A DNA stretch of 64,000 bases from Streptomyces iranensis (GCF_017874715.1 NZ_JAGGLR010000039.1:1-64000), one strand, 5' to 3'; shown: positions 8,435-17,619, counted from the stretch's first letter. Notes: a model not told the origin generated them from the letters alone. Translations and numbers: made by a program.

Positions 8435-9316
8435 ATGCCCACGCTCGGCCCGAACAGTTACGGCAAAGCCGAAACCCGTGTCGTCCGGGTGGTGCGCGAC
8501 GGCGCCGTGCACCACCTGAAGGACCTCAACGTCTCGGTGGCCCTCTCCGGAGAGATGGACGAGGTCCACCTCTCCGGCGGCAACGCCAACGTCCTGCCGA
8601 CCGACACCACCAAGAACACCGTGTACGCCTTCGCCAAGGAGCACGGCATCGACACGGCCGAGGAGTTCGGCATCCGGCTGGCCCGCCACTTCGTCACCAG
8701 CCAGGAGCCCATCCACCGCGCCCGCGTCCGCGTCGAGGAGTACGCCTGGGAGCGGATCGGGACGGCCGGGCGCGCCGAGCACTCCTTCGTCCGCCGCGGC
8801 CAGGAGGTCCGCACCGCCCAGATCACCTTCGACGGCGAGCGCTGGGAGGTGGTCTCCGGGCTCACCGGCCTCACCGTCCTGAACACCACGGACTCCGAGT
8901 TCTGGGGCTATGTGAAGGACCGGTACACCACGCTTCCGGAGGCGCGCGACCGCATCCTCGCCACCGATGTGCACGCCCGCTGGCGCTACGGCTGGAGCGA
9001 GGACACCCGGCCGATGCCGGACTGGGACCACGGCCACGCCGAGGCGCGCGGCCATCTGCTGAGCGCGTTCGCCGAGACCTACTCGCTCTCGCTCCAGCAG
9101 ACGCTCTATCAGATGGGCGCGCGGGTGATCGAGCACCGCCCCGAGATCGACGAGATACGCCTCTCGCTGCCCAACAAGCATCACTTCCTGGTCGATCTGG
9201 AACCCTTCGGCCTCACGAATGACAACGAGGTCTACTTCGCCGCCGACCGGCCGTACGGGCTCATCGAGGCCACCGTGGTGCGGGACGGCGCCGAGCCCCG
9301 GATCCCCACCGACTGA
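8435..9316 (+). CDS. pucL: Urate oxidase (uricase)
   Basis: A 293-residue cofactor-independent urate oxidase that oxidises urate to 5-hydroxyisourate with release of hydrogen peroxide. The conserved TDTTKNTVYAFAKEHGI segment (about 50-66), the catalytic Lys/Thr region, and NKHHFLVDLEPFGL near the C-terminus (about 248-261) are present. Length is typical (about 290-310). It starts 5 bp after the HIUase stop with GGGAG 6 bp before the ATG. The three genes form one cotranscribed unit, which probably continues into the deaminase at 9366. Confidence 0.96.
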   Translation: MPTLGPNSYGKAETRVVRVVRDGAVHHLKDLNVSVALSGEMDEVHLSGGNANVLPTDTTKNTVYAFAKEHGIDTAEEFGIRLARHFVTSQEPIHRARVRVEEYAWERIGTAGRAEHSFVRRGQEVRTAQITFDGERWEVVSGLTGLTVLNTTDSEFWGYVKDRYTTLPEARDRILATDVHARWRYGWSEDTRPMPDWDHGHAEARGHLLSAFAETYSLSLQQTLYQMGARVIEHRPEIDEIRLSLPNKHHFLVDLEPFGLTNDNEVYFAADRPYGLIEATVVRDGAEPRIPTD

Positions 9317-9365
9317 CAGACCTCACCGATCCCCACCGACCGATACGACGGGAGGGCCACGCTCC

Positions 9366-10736
9366 GTGAACCGCATCGTCATCGAGAACTGCGCCGTCGC
9401 CACCGTGGACGCCCACGACACCGAGTACGCCTCCGGCCATGTCGTCGTGGCGGGCCACCGCATCGAGTCGGTGGGCGAGGGGCCCGCGCCGGAGGGGCTG
9501 GAGGGCGTCGTCCGCCGGGTCGACGGCACGGGGCATCTGGTCACCCCGGGCCTGGTCAACACCCATCACCACTTCTACCAGTGGCTCACCCGCGGCCTGG
9601 CCCAGGACAGCAACCTCTTCGACTGGCTGGTCGCGCTCTACCCCGTCTGGGCGCGGATCGACGAGCCGATGGTCCACGCGGCGGCCCGCGGCTCGCTCGC
9701 GATGATGGTGCGCGGCGGGGTCACCACCGCCATGGACCACCACTACGTCTTTCCGCGCGGCAGCGGCGATCTGCTGGGCGCCGAGATCCGCGCGGCGCGC
9801 GAGCTGGGGGTGCGGTTCACCGCCGCCCGCGGCTCCATGGACCTCGGCGCCTCCGACGGCGGTCTGCCGCCGGACTTCGCCGTGGAGTCCATGGAGGACG
9901 CGCTGGCCGCCACCGAGGCGGCCGTCGACACCCACCACGACCCGGCGTTCGACGCCATGCTGCGGATCGCGGTGGCGCCCTGCTCGCCCTTCTCCGTCTC
10001 CACCGAACTGCTCCGCGAGTCCGCGACGCTGGCCCGCCGCAAGGGCGTACGGCTGCACACCCACGGCTCGGAGACGGTGGAGGAGGAGAAGTTCTGCCAT
10101 GAGCGGTTCGGAATGGGGCCGACCGACTACTTCGAATCCACCGGCTGGCTGGGCGAGGACGTGTGGATGGCCCACTGCGTCCATATGAGCGACACCGACA
10201 TCCAGGCGTTCGCCCGGACCGGCACCGGGGTGGCCCACTGCCCCTCGTCCAACGCCCGGCTCGCCGCCGGGATCGCCCGCGTCCCCGATCTGCTCGCCGC
10301 GGGCGTACCGGTGGGCCTCGGCGTGGACGGCACCGCCTCCAACGAATCCGGTGAGCTCCACACCGAACTGCGCAACGCGCTGCTGATCAACCGGCTCGGC
10401 GGCCACCGCGAGAAGGCGCTGAACGTCCGTCAGGCGCTGCGCCTGGGCACCCACGGCGGTGCGCGGGTGCTCGGCCGCCAGGAGGAGATCGGCTCGCTGG
10501 AGCCGGGCAAACTGGCCGACCTGGTGCTGTGGAAGCTGGACGGCCTCGGCCACTCGTCCATCGCCGACCCCGTGGCGGCGCTCGTCCTCGGCGCCCCGGC
10601 CCCGGTGACCCTGTCCCTGGTGAACGGCGCTCCGGTGGTGGAGTCGGGCCGGCTGCTCACCGTGGACGAGGACCAGATCGCGCGGGAGGCCCGCACCGAG
10701 GCGCGGCGCCTGGCCCGTATCGCGGAAGAAGGCTGA
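9366..10736 (+). CDS. 8-oxoguanine deaminase (amidohydrolase)
   Basis: A 456-residue amidohydrolase of the cytosine/guanine deaminase-like class. I use the GTG at 9366 because GGGAGGG lies upstream and residues before it lack family similarity. Metal ligands are recognisable: NTHHHFYQWLTRGLAQD (first His pair), LHTHGSE (middle His), WMAHCVHM and LGVDGTASNE (the Asp). This matches 8-oxoguanine deaminases, which produce urate from 8-oxoguanine and so feed uricase directly. It follows urate oxidase by 49 bp. Alternative substrates such as other oxidised purines cannot be excluded. Confidence 0.88.
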   Translation: MNRIVIENCAVATVDAHDTEYASGHVVVAGHRIESVGEGPAPEGLEGVVRRVDGTGHLVTPGLVNTHHHFYQWLTRGLAQDSNLFDWLVALYPVWARIDEPMVHAAARGSLAMMVRGGVTTAMDHHYVFPRGSGDLLGAEIRAARELGVRFTAARGSMDLGASDGGLPPDFAVESMEDALAATEAAVDTHHDPAFDAMLRIAVAPCSPFSVSTELLRESATLARRKGVRLHTHGSETVEEEKFCHERFGMGPTDYFESTGWLGEDVWMAHCVHMSDTDIQAFARTGTGVAHCPSSNARLAAGIARVPDLLAAGVPVGLGVDGTASNESGELHTELRNALLINRLGGHREKALNVRQALRLGTHGGARVLGRQEEIGSLEPGKLADLVLWKLDGLGHSSIADPVAALVLGAPAPVTLSLVNGAPVVESGRLLTVDEDQIAREARTEARRLARIAEEG

Positions 10737-10821
10737 ACGCCGCAGCCGATACATCGGATGGGTCGCCGGGGTGGCCGCCTTACGGGCGCCATCAGCGGCC
10801 CGTCAGGGCGTTCGAGCCCCG

Positions 10822-10850
10822 TTGACATCCCATCTTTCCGGCTCTAGGTT
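10822..10850 (+). promoter_or_regulatory. Probable fucosidase promoter
   Basis: TTGACA (10822-10827) and TAGGTT (10845-10850) are separated by 17 bp, a good vegetative-type match. Initiation would give a leader of about 50 nt before the ATG at 10908, with GGAG at 10900. Confidence 0.6.
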
Positions 10851-10907
10851 CCCGTACGCGGCTGGCCAGCCCTCCTGTCCGACCACCCCACGAGCACAGG
10901 AGCCGCC

Positions 10908-12746
10908 ATGCGTACGTCCAGACGACGGGCCGTCATCCCCCTCCGAGCGCTCAGCCTTCTGCTCGGCATGGTGCTGGCGACGATCCTCAGCGGCCCTTCC
11001 GCCGCCGCGACGCCGACGACGGCCCGGGAGCCCGGCCCCGGGACCGACTACGCGACCGACGATCCGTTCACCTCCGCCCGCACCGACTGGTGGCGGCAGG
11101 ACCGCTTCGGGATGTTCATCCACTTCGGCGCCTACTCCCAGCTGGAGGGCGAATACCGGCGCGCGGACGGGACCGTCTGCCGTGACGCGGAGTGGATCAA
11201 GCGGAACTGCCAGATCCCGATGGACGAGTACGAGGACGCCGCCCAGGACTTCAACCCGTCGTCCTTCGACGCCAAGGCCATCGTCAAGGCGGCCAAGGAC
11301 GCCGGGCAGCGCTATATCGTCATCACCTCCAAGCACCACGACGGCTATGCGATGTGGCCCACCAAGCAGAACAGCTGGAATCTGCGCGACCACTCCTCCT
11401 TCGACCAACGGCGCGACATCCTGGCCGAGTTGAAGTCCGCCGCGGACGCCGCCGGGATCAAACTCGGCTTCTACTACTCGATCTGGGACTGGCACGACCC
11501 CGACTTCGCCGACCCCGCCACCTTCCCGCGCTATGAGAAGCGGATGTACGCCCAGCTCAAGGAGCTGGTCGACAACTACGATCCGGCGCTGCTCTGGTTC
11601 GACGGGGAATGGGACGCGGACAACCCCACCAACCGCTGGTCCGCCCAGGACGGGGAGCGGCTCCAGTCGTATCTGCACGGGCTCGACCCCGATCTGATCA
11701 CCAACAACCGGGTCGGCAAGCGGCGCGTGGTGGACGGCGACTACGGAACGCCCGAGCAGGAGATCCCGGACGCGCCCGTGGCCGGGCAGCTGTGGGAGAG
11801 CTGTATGACCCTCAACGGCCACTGGGGCTTCGCCAAGTACGACCAGGACTGGAAGTCGCCCACCACCCTCACCCGCAATCTCCTCGACATCGCGAGCCGC
11901 GGCGGCAACTACCTGCTGAATGTCGGCCCCGACAAACTGGGCCGCGTGCCCCAGCCCTCCGTGGACCGGCTGCGCGAGATCGGCTCCTGGCTGCGCACCT
12001 CCGGCCAGGGCCGCGCGGTGTACGGGGCCGGGGCCACCGGGCTGGTCGACGAGCCGTCCTGGGGCGCGGTCAGCCGGTCGGGCAACCGGCTGTACGCGTC
12101 CGTCACCTCCTGGCCCGCCGCCGGTCAGCCGCTCCACCTCACCGCGAAGGCGCCGTTCACGGTGGTCGGCGCCCGGGTGCTGGGCAGCGGACAGCGGGTC
12201 GAGGTGGCGACGGCGGGCGACGGTTTCGATCTCACCCCCTCCGGCGGGGCGGTCGACGACATCGCCTCGGTGATCGAGCTGACGGTGAAACCGGCCCCGG
12301 CCGCGCCCCAGGGGCGGGGCCAGGGGCTGCGGGAGGAGGCCTTCGCCAACGAGACCTTCACCGGACCGCCGGCCGTCACCCGGACCGACCCGGCCGTCAA
12401 CCACACCTGGCGGTTCGCCGGCTCCCCGGCCGCCGACGTCCCCGCCGACCACTTCGGCGTCCGCTGGACCGGCTACCTCCAGCCCCGGCACAGCGAGACC
12501 TACACGCTCTCGACCGTCTCCGACGACACCGCGCGGGTGTGGATCGACGGCCGTCTGGTCATCGACAGCACCACCCCGCACGGTCCACAGGTCGACAAGG
12601 CGACCGTCGCGCTGCGCGCCGGAACGAAGCACGCCATCCGGATCGAGTACACCGAGCAGACCGGTGAGGCGCATATGAAGCTGCTGTGGTCCAGCCCCAG
12701 CGTGCCCCAGCAGATCGTGCCGCGCTCCCAGCTCTACACGCCGTAG
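10908..12746 (+). CDS. Secreted alpha-L-fucosidase (GH29) with PA14 domain
   Basis: A 612-residue secreted glycosidase. Residues 1 to about 34 form a twin-Arg-like, hydrophobic signal peptide ending near PSAAA. The GH29 barrel spans about 50-370, with HFGAYSQLEGEY, SKHHDGYAMWPTK and the nucleophile D232 in LLWFDGEWD. A beta-domain follows at about 375-465. The last ~135 residues (EEAFANETFTGPP...GYLQPRHSETYTLSTVSDDTARVWIDGRLV) are a PA14 domain, a carbohydrate-binding module. It should release terminal fucose from extracellular glycans. It has its own promoter and sits between purine genes without obvious metabolic connection. Confidence 0.93.
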   Translation: MRTSRRRAVIPLRALSLLLGMVLATILSGPSAAATPTTAREPGPGTDYATDDPFTSARTDWWRQDRFGMFIHFGAYSQLEGEYRRADGTVCRDAEWIKRNCQIPMDEYEDAAQDFNPSSFDAKAIVKAAKDAGQRYIVITSKHHDGYAMWPTKQNSWNLRDHSSFDQRRDILAELKSAADAAGIKLGFYYSIWDWHDPDFADPATFPRYEKRMYAQLKELVDNYDPALLWFDGEWDADNPTNRWSAQDGERLQSYLHGLDPDLITNNRVGKRRVVDGDYGTPEQEIPDAPVAGQLWESCMTLNGHWGFAKYDQDWKSPTTLTRNLLDIASRGGNYLLNVGPDKLGRVPQPSVDRLREIGSWLRTSGQGRAVYGAGATGLVDEPSWGAVSRSGNRLYASVTSWPAAGQPLHLTAKAPFTVVGARVLGSGQRVEVATAGDGFDLTPSGGAVDDIASVIELTVKPAPAAPQGRGQGLREEAFANETFTGPPAVTRTDPAVNHTWRFAGSPAADVPADHFGVRWTGYLQPRHSETYTLSTVSDDTARVWIDGRLVIDSTTPHGPQVDKATVALRAGTKHAIRIEYTEQTGEAHMKLLWSSPSVPQQIVPRSQLYTP

Positions 12747-12754
12747 GGACGGCC

Positions 12755-12789
12755 AGGCCCCGGACCGCATCGGTGGCGGTCCGGGGCCT
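12755..12789. terminator. Strong bidirectional hairpin terminator
   Basis: A perfect 14-bp inverted repeat (AGGCCCCGGACCGC and its complement) with a 7-nt loop lies between the convergent fucosidase and malate synthase genes. Confidence 0.85.
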
Positions 12790-12812
12790 CTCCTCCGCGT
12801 GAACGCGCCGCG

Positions 12813-14432
12813 TCAGTCCAGCAGTTCGTACGCGGGCAGGGTCAGGAACTCGGCGTAGTCCTCGTCCAGCGCGACCTTCAGCAGCAGATCGTGCGCCTGG
12901 CTCCACCTGCCCGCGGCGAAGGCGTCCTCGCCGACCTCCTCGCGGATCGCCGCCAGCTCCTCCGCGGCGACCTTACGGACACGATCGGCGGTGGCCTTCT
13001 CGCCGTTCTCGAAGACGATCCCCGCGTTGACCCACTGCCAGATCTGGGAGCGGGAGATCTCGGCGGTGGCCGCGTCCTCCATCAGGTTGAAGATCGCGAC
13101 GGCGCCGAGGCCGCGCAGCCACGCCTCGATATAGCGGATGCCGACCTGGACGGCGTTGCGCAGCCCCTGATGGGTGGGGGTGGCGTCGAGCGAGGCGATG
13201 TCGATCAGCTCGGCCGCGGTGACCTGGACGTCCTCGCGCAGCCGCTCCTTCTGGTGCGGCCGGTCGCCGAGGACCGCGTCGAAGGAGGCGCGGGCCACCG
13301 GGACCAGATCGGGGTGGGCGACCCAGGAGCCGTCGAAGCCGTCACCGGCCTCACGGTCCTTGTCGGCCTTGACCTTGTCGAACGCGACGGCGTTGACCTC
13401 GGGGTCGCGCCGCGAGGGGATGAAGGCCGCCATGCCGCCGATCGCGTGCGCGCCGCGCTTGTGGCAGGTGCGGACGAGCAGTTCGGTGTAGGCGCGCATG
13501 AACGGGGCGGTCATCGTGACCGCGTTGCGGTCCGGCAGGACGAAACCGGGGCCGCCGTCGCGGAAATTCTTCACGATCGAGAAGAGGTAGTCCCAGCGGC
13601 CCGCGTTGAGCCCGGAGGCGTGGTCGCGGAGCTCGTAGAGGATCTCGTCCATCTCGTACGCCGCCGTGATCGTCTCGATCAGAACGGTGGCGCGGATCGT
13701 CCCTTGCGGAATGGAGAGGTGGTCCTGAGCGAAGACGAAGACGTCGTTCCAGAGGCGGGCCTCGAGGTGGGACTCGGTCTTGGGGAGGTAGAAGTACGGC
13801 CCCTGGCCCCGGGTGAGCAGCCGGCGGGCGTTGTGGAAGAAGTACAGCCCGAAGTCCACGAGGGCGCCGGGGACCGGGCGGCCGTCGGCGGAGCGCAGAT
13901 GGCGCTCGTCGAGGTGCCAGCCGCGCGGCCGGGTGACGACGGTGGCGAGCGCGTCGTCGGGCCGCAGGGCGTAGCTCTTGCCCTCGGGGGAGGTGAAGTC
14001 GATCCGGCGCTCATAGGCGTCGATCAGATTCAGCTGGCCGCCGATCACATTCGCCCATGTCGGGGCGGAGGCGTCCTCGAAGTCGGCGAGCCAGACCTTG
14101 GCGCCCGAGTTGAGGGCGTTGATGGTCATCTTGCGGTCGGTGGGGCCGGTGATCTCCACCCGGCGGTCCTCCAGCGCGGGCGGGGCCGGGGCGACACGCC
14201 AGTCCGGGTCGTCCCGGATGTGGGCGGTCTCCGGGAGGAAGTCCAGGGTGCTGGTGCGGGCGATCTCGGCGCGGCGCTCCGCGCGGCGCGCGAGCAGCTC
14301 GTCCCGGCGCGGGGTGAAGCGGTGGTGGAGCTCGGCCAGGAAGGCCAGGGCCGCGTCGGTCAGCACCTCTCCCTGACGCTCCAGCGGTTCGGCGTCGACG
14401 ATGGCCAGCGGGGACGGCGCTGGTGCGGACAT
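12813..14432 (-). CDS. aceB: Malate synthase A
   Basis: A 539-residue malate synthase that condenses glyoxylate with acetyl-CoA to malate. The A-type signature region RDHASGLNAGRWDYLFSIVKNF is present, with FEDASAPTW and the C-terminal AIFNLMEDAATAEISRSQIWQW. Length matches form A (about 530-540), not the 720-residue form G. In this position, between urate and allantoin genes, it most likely serves glyoxylate from allantoin rather than the acetate shunt; no isocitrate lyase is nearby. The promoter upstream carries both candidate operators described separately, so it looks co-regulated with both purine modules. Confidence 0.95.
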   Translation of the reverse strand: MSAPAPSPLAIVDAEPLERQGEVLTDAALAFLAELHHRFTPRRDELLARRAERRAEIARTSTLDFLPETAHIRDDPDWRVAPAPPALEDRRVEITGPTDRKMTINALNSGAKVWLADFEDASAPTWANVIGGQLNLIDAYERRIDFTSPEGKSYALRPDDALATVVTRPRGWHLDERHLRSADGRPVPGALVDFGLYFFHNARRLLTRGQGPYFYLPKTESHLEARLWNDVFVFAQDHLSIPQGTIRATVLIETITAAYEMDEILYELRDHASGLNAGRWDYLFSIVKNFRDGGPGFVLPDRNAVTMTAPFMRAYTELLVRTCHKRGAHAIGGMAAFIPSRRDPEVNAVAFDKVKADKDREAGDGFDGSWVAHPDLVPVARASFDAVLGDRPHQKERLREDVQVTAAELIDIASLDATPTHQGLRNAVQVGIRYIEAWLRGLGAVAIFNLMEDAATAEISRSQIWQWVNAGIVFENGEKATADRVRKVAAEELAAIREEVGEDAFAAGRWSQAHDLLLKVALDEDYAEFLTLPAYELLD

Positions 14433-14489
14433 GGGCTGTCACTCCTTGGGCGAGTCTGGCTGGACGCTCGCGATACCTCTGCTTTGCGG

Positions 14490-14518
14490 ATAATAAGTTT
14501 CTCATGGTGGAAGTTCAA
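14490..14518 (-). promoter_or_regulatory. aceB promoter with AllR-type box in its spacer
   Basis: On the minus strand, -35 TTGAAC (14518-14513) and -10 TATTAT (14495-14490) are 17 bp apart. The spacer contains TTCCACCATGAGAAA (14512-14498), which matches the TTCCRYNNWRNGRAA pattern also found at 17581 and 20035. A repressor bound there would cover the promoter. Confidence 0.65.
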
Positions 14519-14561
14519 TCTTCCGTTGAACCGCTGGTGGAGGTTCGATGTTCTGTTGGAC
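14513..14561. promoter_or_regulatory. Two tandem dyad operators upstream of aceB
   Basis: GTTCAATCTTCCGTTGAAC (14513-14531, perfect 6-bp arms) and GTTCGATGTTCTGTTGGAC (14543-14561, imperfect) lie exactly 30 bp apart inside a 30-bp direct repeat (TGGTGGA-G-GTTC...). The first overlaps the aceB -35. The architecture equals the dyad at the urate operon promoter. Confidence 0.65.
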
Positions 14562-14590
14562 CGTCGCGTCGCCTTGTCCGTCGGCACCCC

Positions 14591-15199
14591 TCACTCCAGC
14601 AGCGTCAAGTCCTCAGGGGTGTCGATGTCGTCCGTACGGGCGATATCCGAGCAATCGACGAGCGTGATCGCGGACTGATGCGTCCGCAGATAGGCACGTG
14701 CCCCCCGGTCGCCCACCGCACTCGCCGTGATATCCGCCCACCGGTCCGCGCCGAACAGCACCGGATGCCCCCGCTCCCCGGCGTACGCGGCGGCCGCCAG
14801 GGTGGACGGAGAGCGGTACGCGGCCACCACCCGAGCCACCGCGTCGGCGCCGATCCCCGGCTGGTCCACCAGCGCGATCAGCGCCGCTTTCGCGCCCGTA
14901 CCGGCCAGTGAGGTGAGCCCGGCCCGCAGCGAAGAGCCCATGCCCTCCTCCCAGTCGGGGTTGTCCACCAGGACGTACCCGTCCAGGTGCGCCCGCGCCC
15001 GTACGGCCCCGGCCGCGGCGCCCAGCACGATGTGTACCGGGGCGCAGCCGCCCTCCCGCAGCGCGTGCGCGGCGCGCTCCACCAGCGGCCGCCCCCGATG
15101 CGTCAAAAGGGCCTTGGGCCGCCCGCCCAGCCGCCGGCCGCCCCCGGCCGCCAGTACGATCCCGGCGACCTGCGCGGAGTCCTCCGTTGTACGTTCCAT
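14591..15199 (-). CDS. MobA/MocA-like nucleotidyltransferase
   Basis: A 202-residue nucleotidyltransferase. The N-terminal GIVLAAGGGRRLGGRPKALL is the nucleotide-binding signature, with LVDNPDWEEGMGSSLRAGL and LVDQPGIGADAV further on, as in MocA/MobA proteins that add CMP or GMP to molybdopterin. Because cytosine-dinucleotide cofactor is used by xanthine dehydrogenase, a role in maturing purine-oxidising molybdoenzymes fits the neighbourhood, but no xdh gene is in the window. It is co-directional with aceB but separated by the aceB operators. A different sugar-nucleotide role remains possible. Confidence 0.8.
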   Translation of the reverse strand: MERTTEDSAQVAGIVLAAGGGRRLGGRPKALLTHRGRPLVERAAHALREGGCAPVHIVLGAAAGAVRARAHLDGYVLVDNPDWEEGMGSSLRAGLTSLAGTGAKAALIALVDQPGIGADAVARVVAAYRSPSTLAAAAYAGERGHPVLFGADRWADITASAVGDRGARAYLRTHQSAITLVDCSDIARTDDIDTPEDLTLLE

Positions 15200-15405
15200 G
15201 GGCCCTGCTTACCGCACATCAGGGCCATGCGGGGGCTTCATCCCAGCCGGTCTGATTTTCGCTCTCCGTATAGCGCGTCGTGCACTGAGTGGCGTTAACT
15301 GATCCGCGGCCCCTTGTGTCCGAATCCACGCGAGGTGGAGGGTTGGGGCGGTCAGGCGGGAGAGGGGGCAGGCTCGTGCGAGAGGGCGCGAGGGGGAGAA
15401 GGGCA

Positions 15406-15792
15406 GTGTTGGCCAACGAAGGCGCGAGGCTCTGGGGTGAACCCGGCGCCTTGTCAGTGGAGGGCGCCGCAGTCGTGGAAGTCAGGCGAGTGGCGGGCAC
15501 CGAGGACGATCCGAGGGCGGCCGAACTGCGCCGTGCCGTGGCCCGGCTCAGGCGCGATCTGGCCGCCCACCCGGCGGAATTACCCGACCGGGCGATCGCG
15601 GACGACGAACTGGCCGCGCTCGACGCCATGGCCCGGACCGGCGCCCCGGAACTGCACCGGCTGCGCCGCTCGCTGCTCCTCATCGCGGGTGCCCTGGGCT
15701 CGGTCAGCGCCCTGGGCCCCGCCCTGACGGGTGTTCGTGCGGCGATCGACCAGTTCGGCAATGTGCCACAGACGGGCATAGGGAGAGACTGA
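15406..15792 (+). CDS. Small conserved protein (DUF5955-like)
   Basis: A 128-residue protein with no assigned function. I choose GTG at 15406, preceded by a purine-rich GGGGGAGAAGGG tract; the frame stays open upstream but that part is Gly/Arg-rich and unlike protein. The conserved core is VEVRRVAGTEDDPRAAELRRAVARL, a helical segment, followed by RRSLLLIAGALGSVSALGPALTGV, which may be a membrane-associated helix. It resembles DUF5955 proteins from Streptomyces, from memory. The gene stands alone, divergent from the nucleotidyltransferase. Confidence 0.6.
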   Translation: MLANEGARLWGEPGALSVEGAAVVEVRRVAGTEDDPRAAELRRAVARLRRDLAAHPAELPDRAIADDELAALDAMARTGAPELHRLRRSLLLIAGALGSVSALGPALTGVRAAIDQFGNVPQTGIGRD

Positions 15793-16605
15793 GCGCACGG
15801 ACAACGGGCACGGACAAGGCCGAACCGACCGGCCCTACGACCCCGTCCGCGCCGGGCGATTGTCCGGGGCCCCGCTCGGGCCGGGTGGCCAGGTGGTGGT
15901 CGGGGTGGCCCCGCTCGCGCCGGGCGGTGGCCCGCCGGTCCTGCTCTCGCCCGGCGCCCGGCGTCGCCTCGGTGCTTCCGCCCGCGCTGGTCGGGTGACG
16001 CCTGCGGCGGGCTGTTCCCCACCCCGCCCCTTCCCGAAACTGGGGCTCCGCCCCAGCCCCCGCTCGAGCCTCCGCCCCGGCCCCGGGCCAGGGGCTCCAC
16101 GCCCCGGTCCCCGGGCCAGGGGGCTCCCGCCCCAGGCCCCGGGCCGGGGGTTCGCCCCTTCCCGCAGCATCGATATGCGGCTCCGCCGCGTGGTGGGGCT
16201 CCGCCCGTAAACCCCGGGGTCCAGGGGCGGAGCCCCTGGTATCGGGAAGGGGCGGGGAGGGGAAAGCACCCATATGCGGCTCCGCCGCGTGGTCCCCCGG
16301 ACCCCCGTAGCGGTCCGCCGCCGACCCCCTCCGCCGTCAGGCGGACCCGGTGGTGGTCCAGCGCTCCCGCCCCCCGCCCGGCGGCGGCTCAGCGGGCCCC
16401 GCCCGCTCGGGTCGCCCGCTGCCGGTCCGCTCCCCTCGGCCGTCGGGCCGGACCCGACGGTGGCGTGCCGTCGTCGTCCCCTCGGCGTCGGGCCGGACCC
16501 GGTGGTGGCGTGGCGTCGTCGTCCCTTCGGCCGTCGGGCCGAACCCCGTGGTGGTGCGCGTCGGGCCGAACCCCGCAGCGGTCCGCCCGCCGACCCCCTC
16601 CGCCG
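15793..16605. repeat. GC-rich non-coding region with dispersed hairpin repeats
   Basis: No credible gene. The stretch holds copies of recurring modules: a 'cctgcggcgggctgttccc' module (about 16009), 'ggggctccgccccag' hairpins (16040-16150), 'tatgcggctccgccgcgtgg' at 16175 and 16273, and 'ggggtccaggggcggagcccctgg' at 16218, a near-perfect stem. The same modules recur at 45.4-46.1 kb and 51.5-51.7 kb. A run of 'cgtcgggccggaccc' units follows to 16620. Open frames here are compositional artefacts. Confidence 0.7.
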
Positions 16606-17397
16606 TCAGGCGGACCCCGTGTTGGCCAGTGCGCCCGACAGTTCGGCCGCGACCTCCTTGAGGATCGGCACGATCCGTTCCGTGGCCTCGTCGGTCACCC
16701 GGCCCGCCGGGCCCGAGATGGAGATGGCCGCCGGGGCGGGGGAGTCGGGGACCGAGACGGCGAGGCAGCGCACGCCCATCTCCTGCTCGTTGTCGTCCAC
16801 CGCGTAGCCGTGCTCGTGGACCTGCCGCAGCGCGGCGAGGAACTCGTCCGGCGTGGTGATCGTCTTCTCGGTGACCGAGGGCATGCCGGTGCGGGCCAGG
16901 AGGGCGCGCACCTCCTCGGGGGGCGTGTCCGCCAGCAGCGCCTTGCCGACGCCCGTGGTGTGGGGCAGCACCCGCCGTCCGACCTCGGTGAACATCCGCA
17001 TCGAGTGGCGCGAGGGCACCTGCGCGACGTACACCACCTCATCGCCGTCCAGCAGCGCCATGTTCGCGGTTTCGCCGGTCTCTTCCACCAGCCGCGCCAG
17101 ATATGGCCGCGCCCAGGTGCCCAGCAGCCGGGACGAGCTCTCGCCGAGCCGGATCAGCCGGGGCCCGAGGGCGTAGCGGCGGTTGGGCTGCTGGCGGACG
17201 TAGCCGCAGGCGACCAGCGTGCGCATCAAGCGGTGGATGGTGGGCAGCGGCAGCCCGCTGCTGTTGGAGAGCTCGCTCAGTCCGACCTCGCCACCGGCGT
17301 CGGCCATCCGCTCCAGCAGATCGAAGGCGCGCTCCAGGGACTGGACGCCACCGGATCCGGCGGTGGTGGCGGCGGTCTTGGACTCGGCGGACGGCAC
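16606..17397 (-). CDS. allR: IclR-family regulator, probable AllR
   Basis: A 263-residue IclR regulator: winged HTH at about 20-80 (SLERAFDLLERMADAGGEVGLSEL, then LPLPTIHRLMRTLVACGYV), effector domain at about 90-255 with GVGKALLADTPPEEVRALL and the C-terminal MEIS-like SISGPAGRVT. In S. coelicolor the equivalent protein next to allantoin genes, AllR, represses them and is released by allantoate and, more weakly, glyoxylate. Here it diverges from the racemase-permease-allB-alc series and lies near aceB, so I infer the same role. Candidate binding boxes are annotated at 14498, 17581 and 20035. Confidence 0.88.
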   Translation of the reverse strand: MPSAESKTAATTAGSGGVQSLERAFDLLERMADAGGEVGLSELSNSSGLPLPTIHRLMRTLVACGYVRQQPNRRYALGPRLIRLGESSSRLLGTWARPYLARLVEETGETANMALLDGDEVVYVAQVPSRHSMRMFTEVGRRVLPHTTGVGKALLADTPPEEVRALLARTGMPSVTEKTITTPDEFLAALRQVHEHGYAVDDNEQEMGVRCLAVSVPDSPAPAAISISGPAGRVTDEATERIVPILKEVAAELSGALANTGSA

Positions 17398-17532
17398 GTC
17401 GGCGATTTCCTTTCACGGTGGGCGGCGCCGGCCTCGCACACGCGTCGGACGCCGCGGCCGACCGGCCACGGGCAGCCTACCCGTCCGCGGCGACCTCCCG
17501 TAGCTGCTTGTCAACGATCTCTGTCCGATCCA

Positions 17533-17595
17533 TTGACGAGGCTGACCACGCTGACTAATTTCTGCATCCCGAAAAGTGACTTCCATTCTATGGAA
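17533..17595 (+). promoter_or_regulatory. Promoter and AllR-type box before the racemase gene
   Basis: -35 TTGACG (17533-17538) and -10 TAATTT (17556-17561) are 17 bp apart. Just downstream, TTCCATTCTATGGAA (17581-17595) is a perfect 15-bp palindrome in the style of IclR-family operators, positioned to block transcription. Confidence 0.72.
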
Positions 17596-17619
17596 ACAGA
17601 GAGTCGTTGCGGGAGTGCT

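Noticed and set aside
9261..10754. A ~497-codon open frame antisense to the 8-oxoguanine deaminase gene
   Set aside because: Shadow of a clear amidohydrolase gene; no recognisable domain.
16465..17619. Very long N-terminal extension of the racemase-family protein
   Set aside because: The open frame continues upstream through the antisense of allR. The conserved start MRILVLNPNTT at 17620 with GGGAG is the true N-terminus.
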